Source: Streptobacillus ratti (lineage in GTDB: Bacteria > Fusobacteriota > Fusobacteriia > Fusobacteriales > Leptotrichiaceae). Taken from it: a stretch of 36,809 nt of DNA. Below are positions 1 through 8,215 of this stretch, in pieces. The notes under the pieces were generated by a model, which was not told where the DNA came from, ran no database searches, and saw nothing but the letters and a program-made list of their open reading frames with translations. The stretch is taken from contig NZ_LKKW01000012.1 in the NCBI RefSeq assembly GCF_001891165.1, forward strand, positions 1 to 36,809. Reading direction: 5' to 3'. The position numbers were made by a program, and so were the translations under genes. Within the stretch, counting starts at the first letter, position 1, and each line of letters opens with the position of its first letter.

Positions 1-31
1 ACTTTTGGAATTTAGGGTTTTGGAATTTAGG
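1..31 (+). repeat. IS30-type terminal sequence, partly duplicated in tandem
   Basis: Positions 1-16 (ACTTTTGGAATTTAGG) are identical to the minus strand of 36477-36492, which lies just 3' of the IS30-family transposase at the right edge. The last 14 bases are repeated at 18-31, giving a 15-bp period. I infer that this is the terminal inverted repeat of another copy of that element, lying mostly outside the window. The second unit could be a leftover end from an insertion next to an existing end, a known IS30 habit. Confidence 0.6.
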
Positions 32-41
32 TTTAAAATAT

Positions 42-70
42 TTGCAATTTAATTTAAATTATGATAAAAT
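42..70 (+). promoter_or_regulatory. Promoter of the rpsF operon
   Basis: TTGCAA (42-47), a 17-bp spacer and TAAAAT (65-70), with an upstream TGA (62-64) forming an extended -10. The predicted start near 77 leaves a leader of about 57 nt before rpsF. The IS30-type end at 1-31 sits immediately upstream. Confidence 0.7.
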
Positions 71-77
71 TTAGTTA

Positions 78-103
78 CCCTGCTTTGTGGTAATCCACTA
101 GGG
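78..103 (+). promoter_or_regulatory. Leader hairpin before rpsF, candidate S6:S18 autoregulatory element
   Basis: CCCT (78-81) pairs with AGGG (100-103) and GTGG (87-90) pairs with CCAC (95-98) around a TAAT loop. The two helices are separated by a lopsided internal loop, five bases (82-86) against one (99). Ribosomal S6 and S18 are known in several phyla to bind an rpsF leader RNA and repress their own operon, and this operon encodes both. The hairpin is visible; the regulatory role is inference and I have not matched the covariance model. Confidence 0.45.
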
Positions 104-133
104 CAAAATCCAAAGGGAAGGAGAGAAAAAGAA

Positions 134-415
134 ATGACAAATTATGAAATTATGTTTATTCTTTCAACTCAATTAACAGAAGAAGAAAAGAAAGCAAATG
201 TTGAGAAAGTAGAATCTATCTTAACACAAGCTGGAGCAACTGAAGTTAAAACTGAGATAATGGGAGATAGAAAATTAGCATATCCAATTAAGAAAAAAGA
301 AAATGGATACTATGTATTAACTAAATTTGCTATGGACGGTGTTCAATTAGCAGGAGTAGAAAAAAAATTAAACATATCTGAGTACTTAATGAAATACATG
401 ATAGTAAAATTATAA
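134..415 (+). CDS. rpsF: 30S ribosomal protein bS6
   Basis: A 93-residue protein with the typical S6 opening (MTNYEIMFIL) and a length normal for the family, whose core is about 95 residues. S6 binds the central domain of 16S rRNA as a heterodimer with S18, encoded two genes downstream. A purine-rich GGGAAGGAG lies about 10 nt upstream of the ATG. It is first in the rpsF-ssb-rpsR operon, an order conserved in very many bacteria. The leader hairpin upstream may provide feedback control by S6:S18. The long C-terminal tail of enterobacterial S6 is absent, as usual outside that group. Confidence 0.95.
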   Translation: MTNYEIMFILSTQLTEEEKKANVEKVESILTQAGATEVKTEIMGDRKLAYPIKKKENGYYVLTKFAMDGVQLAGVEKKLNISEYLMKYMIVKL

Positions 416-446
416 GGTTAAAATAAATTATTAGGGGGAAAATATT

Positions 447-851
447 ATGAATTACGTATCATTATTAGGAAGACTTACAAGAGATCCTGAAGTTCAATAC
501 ACAGGGACAGGAAAAGCTTATTTAAGATTTTCTATTGCAGTTCAAAAAGATAACAATAGGGAAGAAGTTGACTTTATTAACTGTGTAGCTTGGGAAAAAA
601 GAGCAGAAACTATAGGACAATATTTTAAAAAAGGAAGTAGAATACTTATTACAGGAAAATTATCAGTAAGCAACTATGAAACTAAAGAAGGAGAAAAAAG
701 AACATCAACTGATGTTATTTTAAATAGCTTTGAATTCATAGATTCAAAATCTGATTCAAATGTAGCAAGCAGAGAGTTTACACAAAGTAAATCATTTGAA
801 GCTCCAAAAGAAGAAATTCTTGTAGATGAAGAGGATGACTTCCCATTCTAA
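447..851 (+). CDS. ssb: Single-stranded DNA-binding protein
   Basis: A 134-residue SSB with an N-terminal OB fold (about residues 1-105; MNYVSLLGRLTRDPEV opening, then DFINCVAWEKRAE and GKLSVSNYE). A short low-complexity linker leads to the acidic tail DDFPF, the canonical tip that recruits replication and repair partners. It coats single-stranded DNA during replication, repair and recombination as a tetramer. It lies 31 nt after rpsF with an AGGGGGA ribosome site, 16 nt before rpsR. The linker is shorter than in E. coli SSB (178 residues), as in many AT-rich bacteria. Confidence 0.96.
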   Translation: MNYVSLLGRLTRDPEVQYTGTGKAYLRFSIAVQKDNNREEVDFINCVAWEKRAETIGQYFKKGSRILITGKLSVSNYETKEGEKRTSTDVILNSFEFIDSKSDSNVASREFTQSKSFEAPKEEILVDEEDDFPF

Positions 852-867
852 AAAATAGGAGGAAGAA

Positions 868-1101
868 ATGAAACCAGTTGCTGAATTCAAAAAAAGAAAA
901 AGAAGACCAAAAGTTAAATTCAAAATTGAAGATATAGATTATAAAAATGTGGATTTATTAAAGAACTTTATGAATGATAAAGGGAAAATATCTCCATCAA
1001 GAGTAACAGGGTTAGATGCTAAGATTCAAAGAAAAATTGCAAAAGCAATTAAAAGATCAAGACAAATAGCATTATTACCATATACAAAAATAGAAAAATA
1101 A
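868..1101 (+). CDS. rpsR: 30S ribosomal protein bS18
   Basis: A 77-residue basic protein with a Lys/Arg-rich start (KKRKRRPK) and the S18 core: [12 protein letters not shown], then [10 protein letters not shown] and the helix ending in [10 protein letters not shown]18 dimerises with S6 on the 16S platform. An AGGAGG site lies 7 nt upstream of the ATG. It is the last gene of the operon, directly followed by a strong terminator. The N-terminal Cys residues of some zinc-binding S18 paralogues are absent, so this is the zinc-independent form. Confidence 0.95.
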   Translation: MKPVAEFKKRKRRPKVKFKIEDIDYKNVDLLKNFMNDKGKISPSRVTGLDAKIQRKIAKAIKRSRQIALLPYTKIEK

Positions 1102-1109
1102 GAATAAAC

Positions 1110-1138
1110 TAGCTAGATGAAAATCTAGCTATTTTTTT
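1110..1138 (+). terminator. Rho-independent terminator of rpsF-ssb-rpsR
   Basis: A perfect 9-bp stem, TAGCTAGAT (1110-1118) with ATCTAGCTA (1123-1131), is capped by a GAAA loop and followed by seven T residues (1132-1138). It starts 8 nt after the rpsR stop. Confidence 0.92.
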
Positions 1139-1223
1139 ACACTTTACTTAATACTGAAAAATTTTAAAATAAAATTTGCTTTAAAACACCTGTTTTTAAA
1201 GGTTTAAGACTGTTTTTGAAAAC

Positions 1224-1252
1224 TTGAAAAATGATTTCTGATAAGGTAAAAT
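1224..1252 (+). promoter_or_regulatory. Promoter of the outer-membrane protein/lipoprotein pair
   Basis: TTGAAA (1224-1229), exactly 17 bp, TAAAAT (1247-1252). The predicted start near 1259 precedes the ATG at 1285, with a ribosome site (AAGGTTAAGGGAG) at about 1271-1283. Confidence 0.65.
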
Positions 1253-1284
1253 ACTGATACTAAATATAGAAAGGTTAAGGGAGT

Positions 1285-3252
1285 ATGAAGAAAATATTGG
1301 TATCATTTTTCTTATTTTTTTCAATGTTAATGGCTAATTTTAAAGGAGAAATAAAAATTGGTATAGAAGAGAATAGAGAGGGGTTATTCTTACAAAATAG
1401 TTTTAAAAGAGAATTTTTAAATGATGTTATTGAAAGAAAAATAAGTCCATTTAAAATTAATCTAAGTTATTCAGATAATATTGGTGTGGAATTTGCGATT
1501 AATAAGAATAAATCAAATAAAATAAGGATAGATACATATAACTATAACTTAGGTTTAAACTTAAAAACACCAGAATTTAAAAAAGTAAGATTTGGATATG
1601 GATTTAAATATAATATTGGGGATGATGTGTATCATAAGGTAAGAGATAATAATATTTTACATAAAATTTCTTTAGAATATGATAATAAACTTAAAACAAA
1701 TTTTAATATAGAAAAAATAGAAAATGAAATATTATCAAAAGAGTTAGGTATTGAATATATTTTAAAAGATTTGGGTATAACTTTGGTATATAAGCATAAA
1801 AAAACAGAAGATGAAACAAGGCATTTGATAGATATGAAGAATAAACAATCAAAAATATCTTCTGAAGATGATGGGCATAATCATGGTGGTCATTTAAATG
1901 AATTATCTAAACTTGAATTTAGTATTAGACATGCAGAATCAGAATATGGGGGTAAATATAAATTTAGAAATAATTCAAACTATTTTTCTATAAATAAAAA
2001 ATTAAATATATTAAATAATAAAATAGATTTTACAGCAAGTTATAGAAAAAGTAATTTACATAGTAATTTAGCCAATAAAATAGTTTCTAAAATAACTGGT
2101 AAAAATCTAGTTTTAGATGCTCTCTTAAAAAGAGAAATTATTAAAAATTTTGATTTTAATATAGGAACAAAATTTACATATTTAAACTTAAATCAAGATA
2201 TATTTGTTAAAGAAAATAATAGGGGAAGGAAAAATTTTGAATTAGAATTATTAGGTTCTAATGTATATAAGGGAATAAATGAAATTGAGGGAACACTTAA
2301 AACAACTTTAACATATTTTTATCCATTAAATAAAAAGTTTAATCTATTATTAGGTATGGATAATAATTTTACTCTTAATGCAAGATATCAAGATGTATAT
2401 GAACAAGCATATAATAATAGAAAAAATGCTTATGAAGGAGAAAAACAAAGAATAAAAAATATGTTAGAAAATCAAACAGAAGATGACAAGAAAAAAAGAG
2501 AAGAAGAATTAAAAAAACTAAAAGAAAATATAGATAAAAAACAAAAAGAAATTGATGATTACAAGAAAAAGAAGGATTTTACTTCAGAAATAGAAAATGC
2601 TTTAGAAAAACAAAAAAGTAGAAGAGATGATTTAGAAGATAGAAAAAAAGAAATTAAAGATGAAATAAAAGAAAAAACATATGATAAAATAGAAGAATAT
2701 TTTAAAGAAAAACTTGAAGAATTAGCAAAATTAGAAAAAGAAAATAATATTAGTAGTAAGAATTATAGTAGTTTTTTAATGGTAAGTAGAGAGAAAACAA
2801 GAGAAAAAAGAAAAGAAAAAATTAAAGAAATATCAGATAAATTGAATATTAATGATAAAGAAAAATTTGCAGAAAAATATGAAAAACTATTAGAATACAG
2901 AGGTAACGGATTATATGCAAGTGTTAAATCAAAAATACTTATAGATTTAACAAAATTAAATAATAAGAAGAATATGGAAGAAAGAAAATATAATGAAAAA
3001 TACAATGAATTTAATGTAGATGAGAATGTAAAAAAAGCCTTAGATATATTAGATGAAAGCAAGAAATTAACTTTTGCATTTAAATATATTAATAGGTCAT
3101 ATGTGGCATTAAGATATGAAATGATAGATAACCTTTATTTAAATACATCTTTTTCTACAACTTTAGAGTTAAATAAAAAGCTTAAAAAAGGCAGTAAATT
3201 AAAACATCATATACATTTAAACCCTAAAATAGAATTGAGATATGTTTTTTAG
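1285..3252 (+). CDS. Outer-membrane beta-barrel protein with coiled-coil insert and His cluster
   Basis: I do not recognise the family. Of 655 residues, 1-17 look like a signal peptide (MKKILVSFFLFFSMLMA). Many alternating-polarity strands and the C-terminal LRYVF, ending in Phe, are typical of outer-membrane barrels recognised by BamA. A His cluster, H198/H200/H203 (GHNHGGH), sits in an acidic stretch and could bind a divalent metal. Residues about 380-560 are Lys/Glu-rich heptad-like helix, predicted coiled coil, which is unusual inside a barrel; the flanks (strands before 380 and after 600) suggest it is an extramembrane insert. It has its own promoter, and a small lipoprotein gene follows 12 nt downstream. 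A role in metal sensing or uptake is only a guess from the His motifs. Confidence 0.75.
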   Translation: MKKILVSFFLFFSMLMANFKGEIKIGIEENREGLFLQNSFKREFLNDVIERKISPFKINLSYSDNIGVEFAINKNKSNKIRIDTYNYNLGLNLKTPEFKKVRFGYGFKYNIGDDVYHKVRDNNILHKISLEYDNKLKTNFNIEKIENEILSKELGIEYILKDLGITLVYKHKKTEDETRHLIDMKNKQSKISSEDDGHNHGGHLNELSKLEFSIRHAESEYGGKYKFRNNSNYFSINKKLNILNNKIDFTASYRKSNLHSNLANKIVSKITGKNLVLDALLKREIIKNFDFNIGTKFTYLNLNQDIFVKENNRGRKNFELELLGSNVYKGINEIEGTLKTTLTYFYPLNKKFNLLLGMDNNFTLNARYQDVYEQAYNNRKNAYEGEKQRIKNMLENQTEDDKKKREEELKKLKENIDKKQKEIDDYKKKKDFTSEIENALEKQKSRRDDLEDRKKEIKDEIKEKTYDKIEEYFKEKLEELAKLEKENNISSKNYSSFLMVSREKTREKRKEKIKEISDKLNINDKEKFAEKYEKLLEYRGNGLYASVKSKILIDLTKLNNKKNMEERKYNEKYNEFNVDENVKKALDILDESKKLTFAFKYINRSYVALRYEMIDNLYLNTSFSTTLELNKKLKKGSKLKHHIHLNPKIELRYVF

Positions 3253-3264
3253 AAAAGAGGTAAA

Positions 3265-3414
3265 ATGAAAAAATTTATTTATACTTTTATACTTATATCA
3301 ATATTTTCTTGCTCATCAGTTATACAAGAATACAAAGAAGAAAATATAAAAGATGAACTCATAAATTCAAGTCATAGTGAATGTGGCTGTGTAGATGGGG
3401 AACATAATCATTAA
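3265..3414 (+). CDS. Small Cys/His-rich lipoprotein
   Basis: A 49-residue protein whose first 15 residues form a lipoprotein signal (MKKFIYTFILISIFS) ahead of Cys16, followed by SS. The mature part is only about 34 residues, mostly charged, and ends in SECGCVDGEHNH, a Cys-x-Cys plus His-x-His tail that looks metal-binding. It starts 12 nt after the barrel gene with an AAAAGAGG ribosome site, and a terminator follows directly, so the two form an operon. The shared HNH-type motif suggests the two products work on the same ligand, perhaps a transition metal. That is inference; the reading frame, lipobox and ribosome site are visible. Confidence 0.7.
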   Translation: MKKFIYTFILISIFSCSSVIQEYKEENIKDELINSSHSECGCVDGEHNH

Positions 3415-3422
3415 AATATATA

Positions 3423-3456
3423 GAGAATTTCAGTAGCTTTAGAAATTCTCTTTTTT
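3423..3456 (+). terminator. Rho-independent terminator after the lipoprotein gene
   Basis: GAGAATTTC (3423-3431) pairs perfectly with GAAATTCTC (3442-3450) around a 10-nt loop, then six T residues (3451-3456). It lies between convergent genes and overlaps the stop of the minus-strand DUF1294 gene. Confidence 0.88.
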
Positions 3457-3697
3457 AATATTTTAAATAATAGATAATTAATAAGTGTAATAACAGAAAT
3501 AGATAAACAGATTTAAATTTAAGTTTTTTAGTTTTATGTCTAAATAAATTCATTCCAATAATAGCTCCAAATGGTCCTAAAAAAGATAATGAAAGTAATG
3601 TTTTTTCTGAAATTCGAGAAATATTATTTATTGCAAAAAATTTATCTATTCCAAAAAATATAAATGCAAATAAATTAATCGTTAATAATAAAAACAT
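3455..3697 (-). CDS. DUF1294 family membrane protein
   Basis: An 80-residue protein with three hydrophobic segments (about 1-20, 32-50 and 63-78). It carries the DUF1294 signature as I remember it: FGIDKFFAINN, RISEKTLL, a Gly-rich LGPFGAIIGMNLF, then RHKTKKLKF. The family is small, widespread and without an established function; in some proteins it follows a cold-shock domain, which is absent here. It is a single gene with its own promoter, divergent from the cysteine desulfurase gene and convergent with the lipoprotein operon. Confidence 0.8.
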   Translation of the reverse strand: MFLLLTINLFAFIFFGIDKFFAINNISRISEKTLLSLSFLGPFGAIIGMNLFRHKTKKLKFKSVYLFLLLHLLIIYYLKY

Positions 3698-3727
3698 ATA
3701 AAATGTCCTTTCATAAAAATATATATA

Positions 3728-3756
3728 ATTTTATCAAAAAATAATTTAAACTTCAA
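3728..3756 (-). promoter_or_regulatory. Promoter of the DUF1294 gene
   Basis: On the minus strand, TTGAAG (3751-3756), 17 bp, TAAAAT (3728-3733), with TGA just upstream of the -10 as an extended element. The start codon is at 3697. Confidence 0.6.
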
Positions 3757-3784
3757 TTTAAACATATATCATTTCCTCTAATAC

Positions 3785-3813
3785 TATCCTTTTTTATATT
3801 TTCATGATAGAAT
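3785..3813 (+). promoter_or_regulatory. Probable promoter of the cysteine desulfurase-dnaE operon
   Basis: An extended -10, TGA followed by TAGAAT (3808-3813), lies at the right distance upstream of the start at 3842. The hexamer 17 bp further up (TATCCT) is a poor -35, so this rests on the -10 alone. Confidence 0.35.
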
Positions 3814-3841
3814 ATATTAAAATAAAAGGAGAATGGTTAAT

Positions 3842-4957
3842 ATGAAAGTATATTTAGATAATGCTGCAACTACAAAAATTTTAGATGAATTTAAAGAAGA
3901 ATTATTAAATATATATACAACATATTTTGCAAATGCTTCATCATTGCATAGTCCTGGTAAGAAAACAAGATATATGTTAGAAAAATCAAGAGAAGTAATA
4001 GCAAAAGATCTCAATGTATTAACTAATGACATTTTCTTTACTTCAGGAGCTACAGAATCTAATAATATGATACTTAAAGGTGTAGCATTAAGTAAAGGAA
4101 AAGGACATATAATTACTTCATCTATAGAACATCTCAGTATATTAAATGTTTGTAAATATCTTGAAGAAAAAGGTTTTACTCTAAGCTATATTAAACCCAA
4201 TAATAAAGGGATTATTGAAGCTAAAGAAATAGAAAAAAATTTAAGAGAAGATACTATACTTGTAACTGTTATGGCAGTTAATAATGAAACTGGTGTTAGG
4301 ATGCCTATAGAAGAAATAGGGAATATGCTTAAAGAAAAAAATATTTTTTTTCATAGTGATATGACACAGTTAATATTAAGGGAAAAATTAGACTTAGCAC
4401 TATTTAATGTAGATGCTATTTCAGCCTCTTTTCATAAATTTCATGGTGCAAAAGGTAGTGGATTTGCATATATTTCATCTAAACATTCAATAGAAAAATA
4501 TATACATGGTGGACATCAAGAAAAAAATAGAAGAGCAGGAACAGAAAATGTCCATTCTATAATATTTTCTGCTAAGGTATATGAATATTTATCAAATAAT
4601 ATAGAAAATAATATTAAATACATTAAAAATTTAAGAGATTATCTAATACAAAATTTAGAAAAATTTGGAGATAAGATCATATTAAATAATTCAGAAAATA
4701 CTATACCACATATTATTAATATACAAATAAAAGATGAAGATATAGAATATCTTTTACCTTTATTTGATATGAGAGGTATTTTTTTATCAGGAGGTTCAGC
4801 ATGTCAAAGTGGTGCAATGAAAGCATCTAATGTTTTAATGGAACAAGGACTTAGTGAAAAAGAAGCTAAATCATCTATAAGAATAAGTTTATCTATACAA
4901 AATAAAAAGGAAGAAATAGATTATTTCATAAAAGTGCTAGATGATATAATAAAGTAA
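3842..4957 (+). CDS. Cysteine desulfurase, NifS/IscS class
   Basis: A PLP enzyme that removes sulfur from cysteine to form a persulfide for Fe-S clusters and tRNA thiolation. The 371 residues show the class V aminotransferase landmarks: VYLDNAATTK at the start, SGATESNN, IEHLSI, VNNETG, PLP lysine K199 in HKFHGAKG, and the persulfide Cys321 in GGSACQSG. An in-frame ATG at 3833 lies only 1 nt after AGGAG (3827-3831), whereas the ATG at 3842 has 10-nt spacing and gives the usual MKVYLDNAATT opening, so I chose 3842. dnaE follows after 12 nt. No scaffold or mnmA gene is adjacent, so its sulfur acceptor (IscU-like or MnmA) cannot be assigned. Confidence 0.92.
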   Translation: MKVYLDNAATTKILDEFKEELLNIYTTYFANASSLHSPGKKTRYMLEKSREVIAKDLNVLTNDIFFTSGATESNNMILKGVALSKGKGHIITSSIEHLSILNVCKYLEEKGFTLSYIKPNNKGIIEAKEIEKNLREDTILVTVMAVNNETGVRMPIEEIGNMLKEKNIFFHSDMTQLILREKLDLALFNVDAISASFHKFHGAKGSGFAYISSKHSIEKYIHGGHQEKNRRAGTENVHSIIFSAKVYEYLSNNIENNIKYIKNLRDYLIQNLEKFGDKIILNNSENTIPHIINIQIKDEDIEYLLPLFDMRGIFLSGGSACQSGAMKASNVLMEQGLSEKEAKSSIRISLSIQNKKEEIDYFIKVLDDIIK

Positions 4958-4969
4958 GGAGGTTTAAAC

Positions 4970-7900
4970 ATGCTAAGAAGAATACACACAGAATATTCAT
5001 TGCTTGAAGGTGTAGGTAGTGTTGAAGAATATGTACAAAAAGCTAGAGAAAACAATATAAAAGAACTAGCTATTACAGATTTTGGCATGTTTGCAACTCT
5101 TAAATTCTATAATGCTTGTAAGAAAAATAATATAGTTCCAATAATAGGAATAGAAATATATTTAAAAGGATTTTTAGATAATGAAAATACATATACTCTT
5201 ACAATACTAGCAAAAAATGAAAAAGGAGTAAAAGATATATATAAGTTATCGACAATAAGTTATGAAAGAAAAGAATATGAAAGAAACTATATTTTATTAG
5301 ATGACTTATTAGAACATAGTAAAGATATATATATTTTAAGTGGTGGAGTTAATTCAGAACTTGTAAGTTATGTTTTGAAAAATGATTATAAAAAAGTTAA
5401 AAAACTTATGGAAATTATGACAGAAAAACTAGATATTATACTAGAAATACCTATGTTTGAAATGTTTGAATATCAAAGACTTATGTTTGATAAATTGGTA
5501 GAAGAATTAAATGTTAAAAGTATAGAAGTAAATGAAATATATTATTTAGAAAAAGAAGATAAAATATTACAAAAAATATTTACAGCTATTAAAGAAAATA
5601 GAACATTAAAAACAGTTCAAAATGAAAAAAAACAAGATGGATTACATTTTATTGTAACTCAAGAAAATACAAGAGAAGAAATATTAAATGATATAGATAC
5701 AGTACTAGATAATAAAAATGTTGAATTTCCTTTAATTAAATTACCAAAAGGATTGAATGAAAAAGAATATATAGTTAGTATACTTGAGGAGAGTAAAAAA
5801 ATAAAATACCCTAATATTACAAAGGAGATTCAAGATAGAATAGATTATGAATTAAATGTAATAGATAAAATGGGTTATATTAAATACTTCCTTATAGTTC
5901 ATGATTTTATTAAATATGCTAAAGAAAATGATATATTTATAGGTCCTGGTAGGGGGTCTGCAGCAGGATCAATTATTTCATATTTACTAGGAATAACAGA
6001 ACTTGACCCAATAAAATATGGTTTGATTTTTGAAAGATTTTTAAATCCTGAAAGAATATCTATGCCTGATATAGATGTGGATATAGAGCAAGAAAAAAGA
6101 ATGGATTTAATAGAATATATTAAAAGGACTTATGGTAGTAGGAATGTAAGCCAAATTATTACATTTTCTACTTTTAAACCAACACTTGCATTAAAAGATT
6201 TAGCTAGAGTTTTTGAAATACCTGAAAAGAATATAAGGAAATTACTAGATGAGTCTAAAGAAAAACCTTTAAATGACCTATATGACGGTAGAGAAATGAT
6301 TAAATCATTAATAGATTATGCTAAAAGAATAGAGGGTAAGGTAAAAAATAGTTCTACTCATGCTGCTGGAGTAATAATTACTAAGGAAGATATGAGAGAA
6401 AATCTACCCTTAATTTATGACGGTTATACTAAAGATTATCAAATACAATTTGAGGCTAATGTACTAGAATCTTTAGGATATCTTAAAATGGATCTTTTAG
6501 GTCTTAAAAATTTAAATATTGTAAAAAGTGTAGTTAAGAAAGTTAATGAAGATATAGATATAGATATATATAACTTACCTGAATATGAAGAAGCATTTAA
6601 TTTATTAAATACAGGGAACACTATGGGAATATTCCAATGTGAATCAAGAGGTATTACTCAACTTGCAATGAATTTAAAAATACATTCTTTAGAAGATATC
6701 GCCTTATTACTTGCCCTATATAGACCTGGTCCTTTAGAAAGTGGATTAATACCTAGTTTAATTGTTATGAAAAATAATAAGGATATTAAAATTAAGTATA
6801 CAGATCCTATTCTTGAAGATATATTATCTTCTACATATGGTGTATTAGTTTATCAAGAACAGGTAATGCAAATAGCTCAAAAAATATCTGGATATAGCTT
6901 AGCTAAAGCTGATGAGTTAAGAAAGGCTATAGGAAAGAAAAATGTAGAATTATTAAAACAAAATAGAAAAACATTTATAGAAAATGCTACTATACCTAAA
7001 TACAGGGCAGAAAAAATATATGATTTAATAGATAATTTTGGAAATTATGGATTTAATAAAGCCCATGCTATAAGTTATGCAAATATTACTTATCAGACTG
7101 CATATTTAAAAGCGAAGTATCCAAAAGAATTTTTTGCAAGTCTTTTGACTACTGAACTTAAAGTAGAAAAGAAATTAGTAAATAGTTATGCTGAAATGAT
7201 TAAAAGAAATATTGAAATGTATCCACCTAGTATAAATAAATCAACGGCTGAATTTGAGATAGAAGAAAAGGGAATAAGAATACCTTTAAGTTCTCTTAAA
7301 GAAATGTCAGAAAAAACGGCAAGAGAAGTAGTGGAAGAAAGAGAAAAAAATGGAGAATTTACAGATATTTTTGATTTCATAAGTAGATGTAGATTTTTAA
7401 ATAAGAGTAATCTTGAGGGTTTAATTTATTCTGGTGCTTTTGATGAATTTAATATAGGAAGAAAAAAATTAATAGTTAATTTACAAGATATTATTAAATG
7501 GGTTGATAAAAAGAATAAATCACAAACTGATATATATTCATCACTTTTCTTAAATATGAATATGGAAATAGAAGAATATGAGTGGCTAGAAACTGATGAA
7601 ATGAGTAATGATGATATAATAAAGTTTGAAAAAGAATATGTTAAATTAAGTATGAGAAATACACAAATATTAAAAAATGAAGTTGTGTATAATATATTTA
7701 AGAGCAATGAATATGTTATAGGCTACATAGAGTCTGAAAATAGTAAGGTTACTAAGAAAAATGAAATTATGAATATAGTAAACATTTTAACACTTGAGGG
7801 AAGTAAAGAATATTTAATATTTCCTAAAGAATATATGAAGTTTTCTAAAGTAATACAAAAAGGAAATATAGTATGCTTTAAGGCAAATAGAATGGAAAAT

Positions 7901-8161
7901 AATAAATATAACATATCTGATATTTTTGGAATAAATGATTTTTCAAAATATAATATTAGTGTAAAAATAAATGAAGATTTTGAATATAAAGAAGAGTTTA
8001 AGGAGTATATATTAAAACATAGAGGAAATGATACATTGAATATATATTTTGGAGTAAATAATAAAAAGAATGTAAAACAAATTAATTTAAGTAAAGAATT
8101 TATAGAAAAAATGATATCTCTTCTAGGACAAGAAAATGTTAGACTACAAATAAAAACTTGA
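4970..8161 (+). CDS. dnaE: DNA polymerase III alpha subunit, DnaE type
   Basis: A replicative polymerase of 1063 residues, somewhat shorter than E. coli DnaE (1160). It has an N-terminal PHP domain (about 1-200), the polymerase core with GPGRGSAAGS, catalytic acids D367 and D369 in MPDIDVD, a third acid D508 in KMDLLGL, THAAGVIIT, and the YGFNKAHA region near 695. The C-terminal third should hold the helix-hairpin-helix and OB domains. The PHP metal site is degraded: the usual His-x-His start reads R-I-H (4-6) and ITDHG reads ITDFG, so intrinsic PHP proofreading is unlikely. A ribosome site (AAGGAGG) overlaps the end of the upstream gene. The gene ends in TGA. Confidence 0.95.
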   Translation: MLRRIHTEYSLLEGVGSVEEYVQKARENNIKELAITDFGMFATLKFYNACKKNNIVPIIGIEIYLKGFLDNENTYTLTILAKNEKGVKDIYKLSTISYERKEYERNYILLDDLLEHSKDIYILSGGVNSELVSYVLKNDYKKVKKLMEIMTEKLDIILEIPMFEMFEYQRLMFDKLVEELNVKSIEVNEIYYLEKEDKILQKIFTAIKENRTLKTVQNEKKQDGLHFIVTQENTREEILNDIDTVLDNKNVEFPLIKLPKGLNEKEYIVSILEESKKIKYPNITKEIQDRIDYELNVIDKMGYIKYFLIVHDFIKYAKENDIFIGPGRGSAAGSIISYLLGITELDPIKYGLIFERFLNPERISMPDIDVDIEQEKRMDLIEYIKRTYGSRNVSQIITFSTFKPTLALKDLARVFEIPEKNIRKLLDESKEKPLNDLYDGREMIKSLIDYAKRIEGKVKNSSTHAAGVIITKEDMRENLPLIYDGYTKDYQIQFEANVLESLGYLKMDLLGLKNLNIVKSVVKKVNEDIDIDIYNLPEYEEAFNLLNTGNTMGIFQCESRGITQLAMNLKIHSLEDIALLLALYRPGPLESGLIPSLIVMKNNKDIKIKYTDPILEDILSSTYGVLVYQEQVMQIAQKISGYSLAKADELRKAIGKKNVELLKQNRKTFIENATIPKYRAEKIYDLIDNFGNYGFNKAHAISYANITYQTAYLKAKYPKEFFASLLTTELKVEKKLVNSYAEMIKRNIEMYPPSINKSTAEFEIEEKGIRIPLSSLKEMSEKTAREVVEEREKNGEFTDIFDFISRCRFLNKSNLEGLIYSGAFDEFNIGRKKLIVNLQDIIKWVDKKNKSQTDIYSSLFLNMNMEIEEYEWLETDEMSNDDIIKFEKEYVKLSMRNTQILKNEVVYNIFKSNEYVIGYIESENSKVTKKNEIMNIVNILTLEGSKEYLIFPKEYMKFSKVIQKGNIVCFKANRMENNKYNISDIFGINDFSKYNISVKINEDFEYKEEFKEYILKHRGNDTLNIYFGVNNKKNVKQINLSKEFIEKMISLLGQENVRLQIKT

Positions 8162-8186
8162 ATAAAGAATATTCAATTGATATAAT
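8158..8186 (+). promoter_or_regulatory. Promoter of asp23-amaP-nusB, overlapping the dnaE stop
   Basis: TTGAAT (8158-8163), 17 bp, TATAAT (8181-8186), with TGA immediately upstream of the -10. The -35 contains the dnaE stop codon. A start near 8193 leaves a short leader with an AGGAGG site before 8216. Confidence 0.65.
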
Positions 8187-8215
8187 AAGATATAAGTAAA
8201 AATAGGAGGACTAAT

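Noticed and set aside
2763-3062. A 99-residue minus-strand frame opposite the coiled-coil region
   Set aside because: It mirrors the Lys/Glu-rich repeat codons of the real gene and has no ribosome site.
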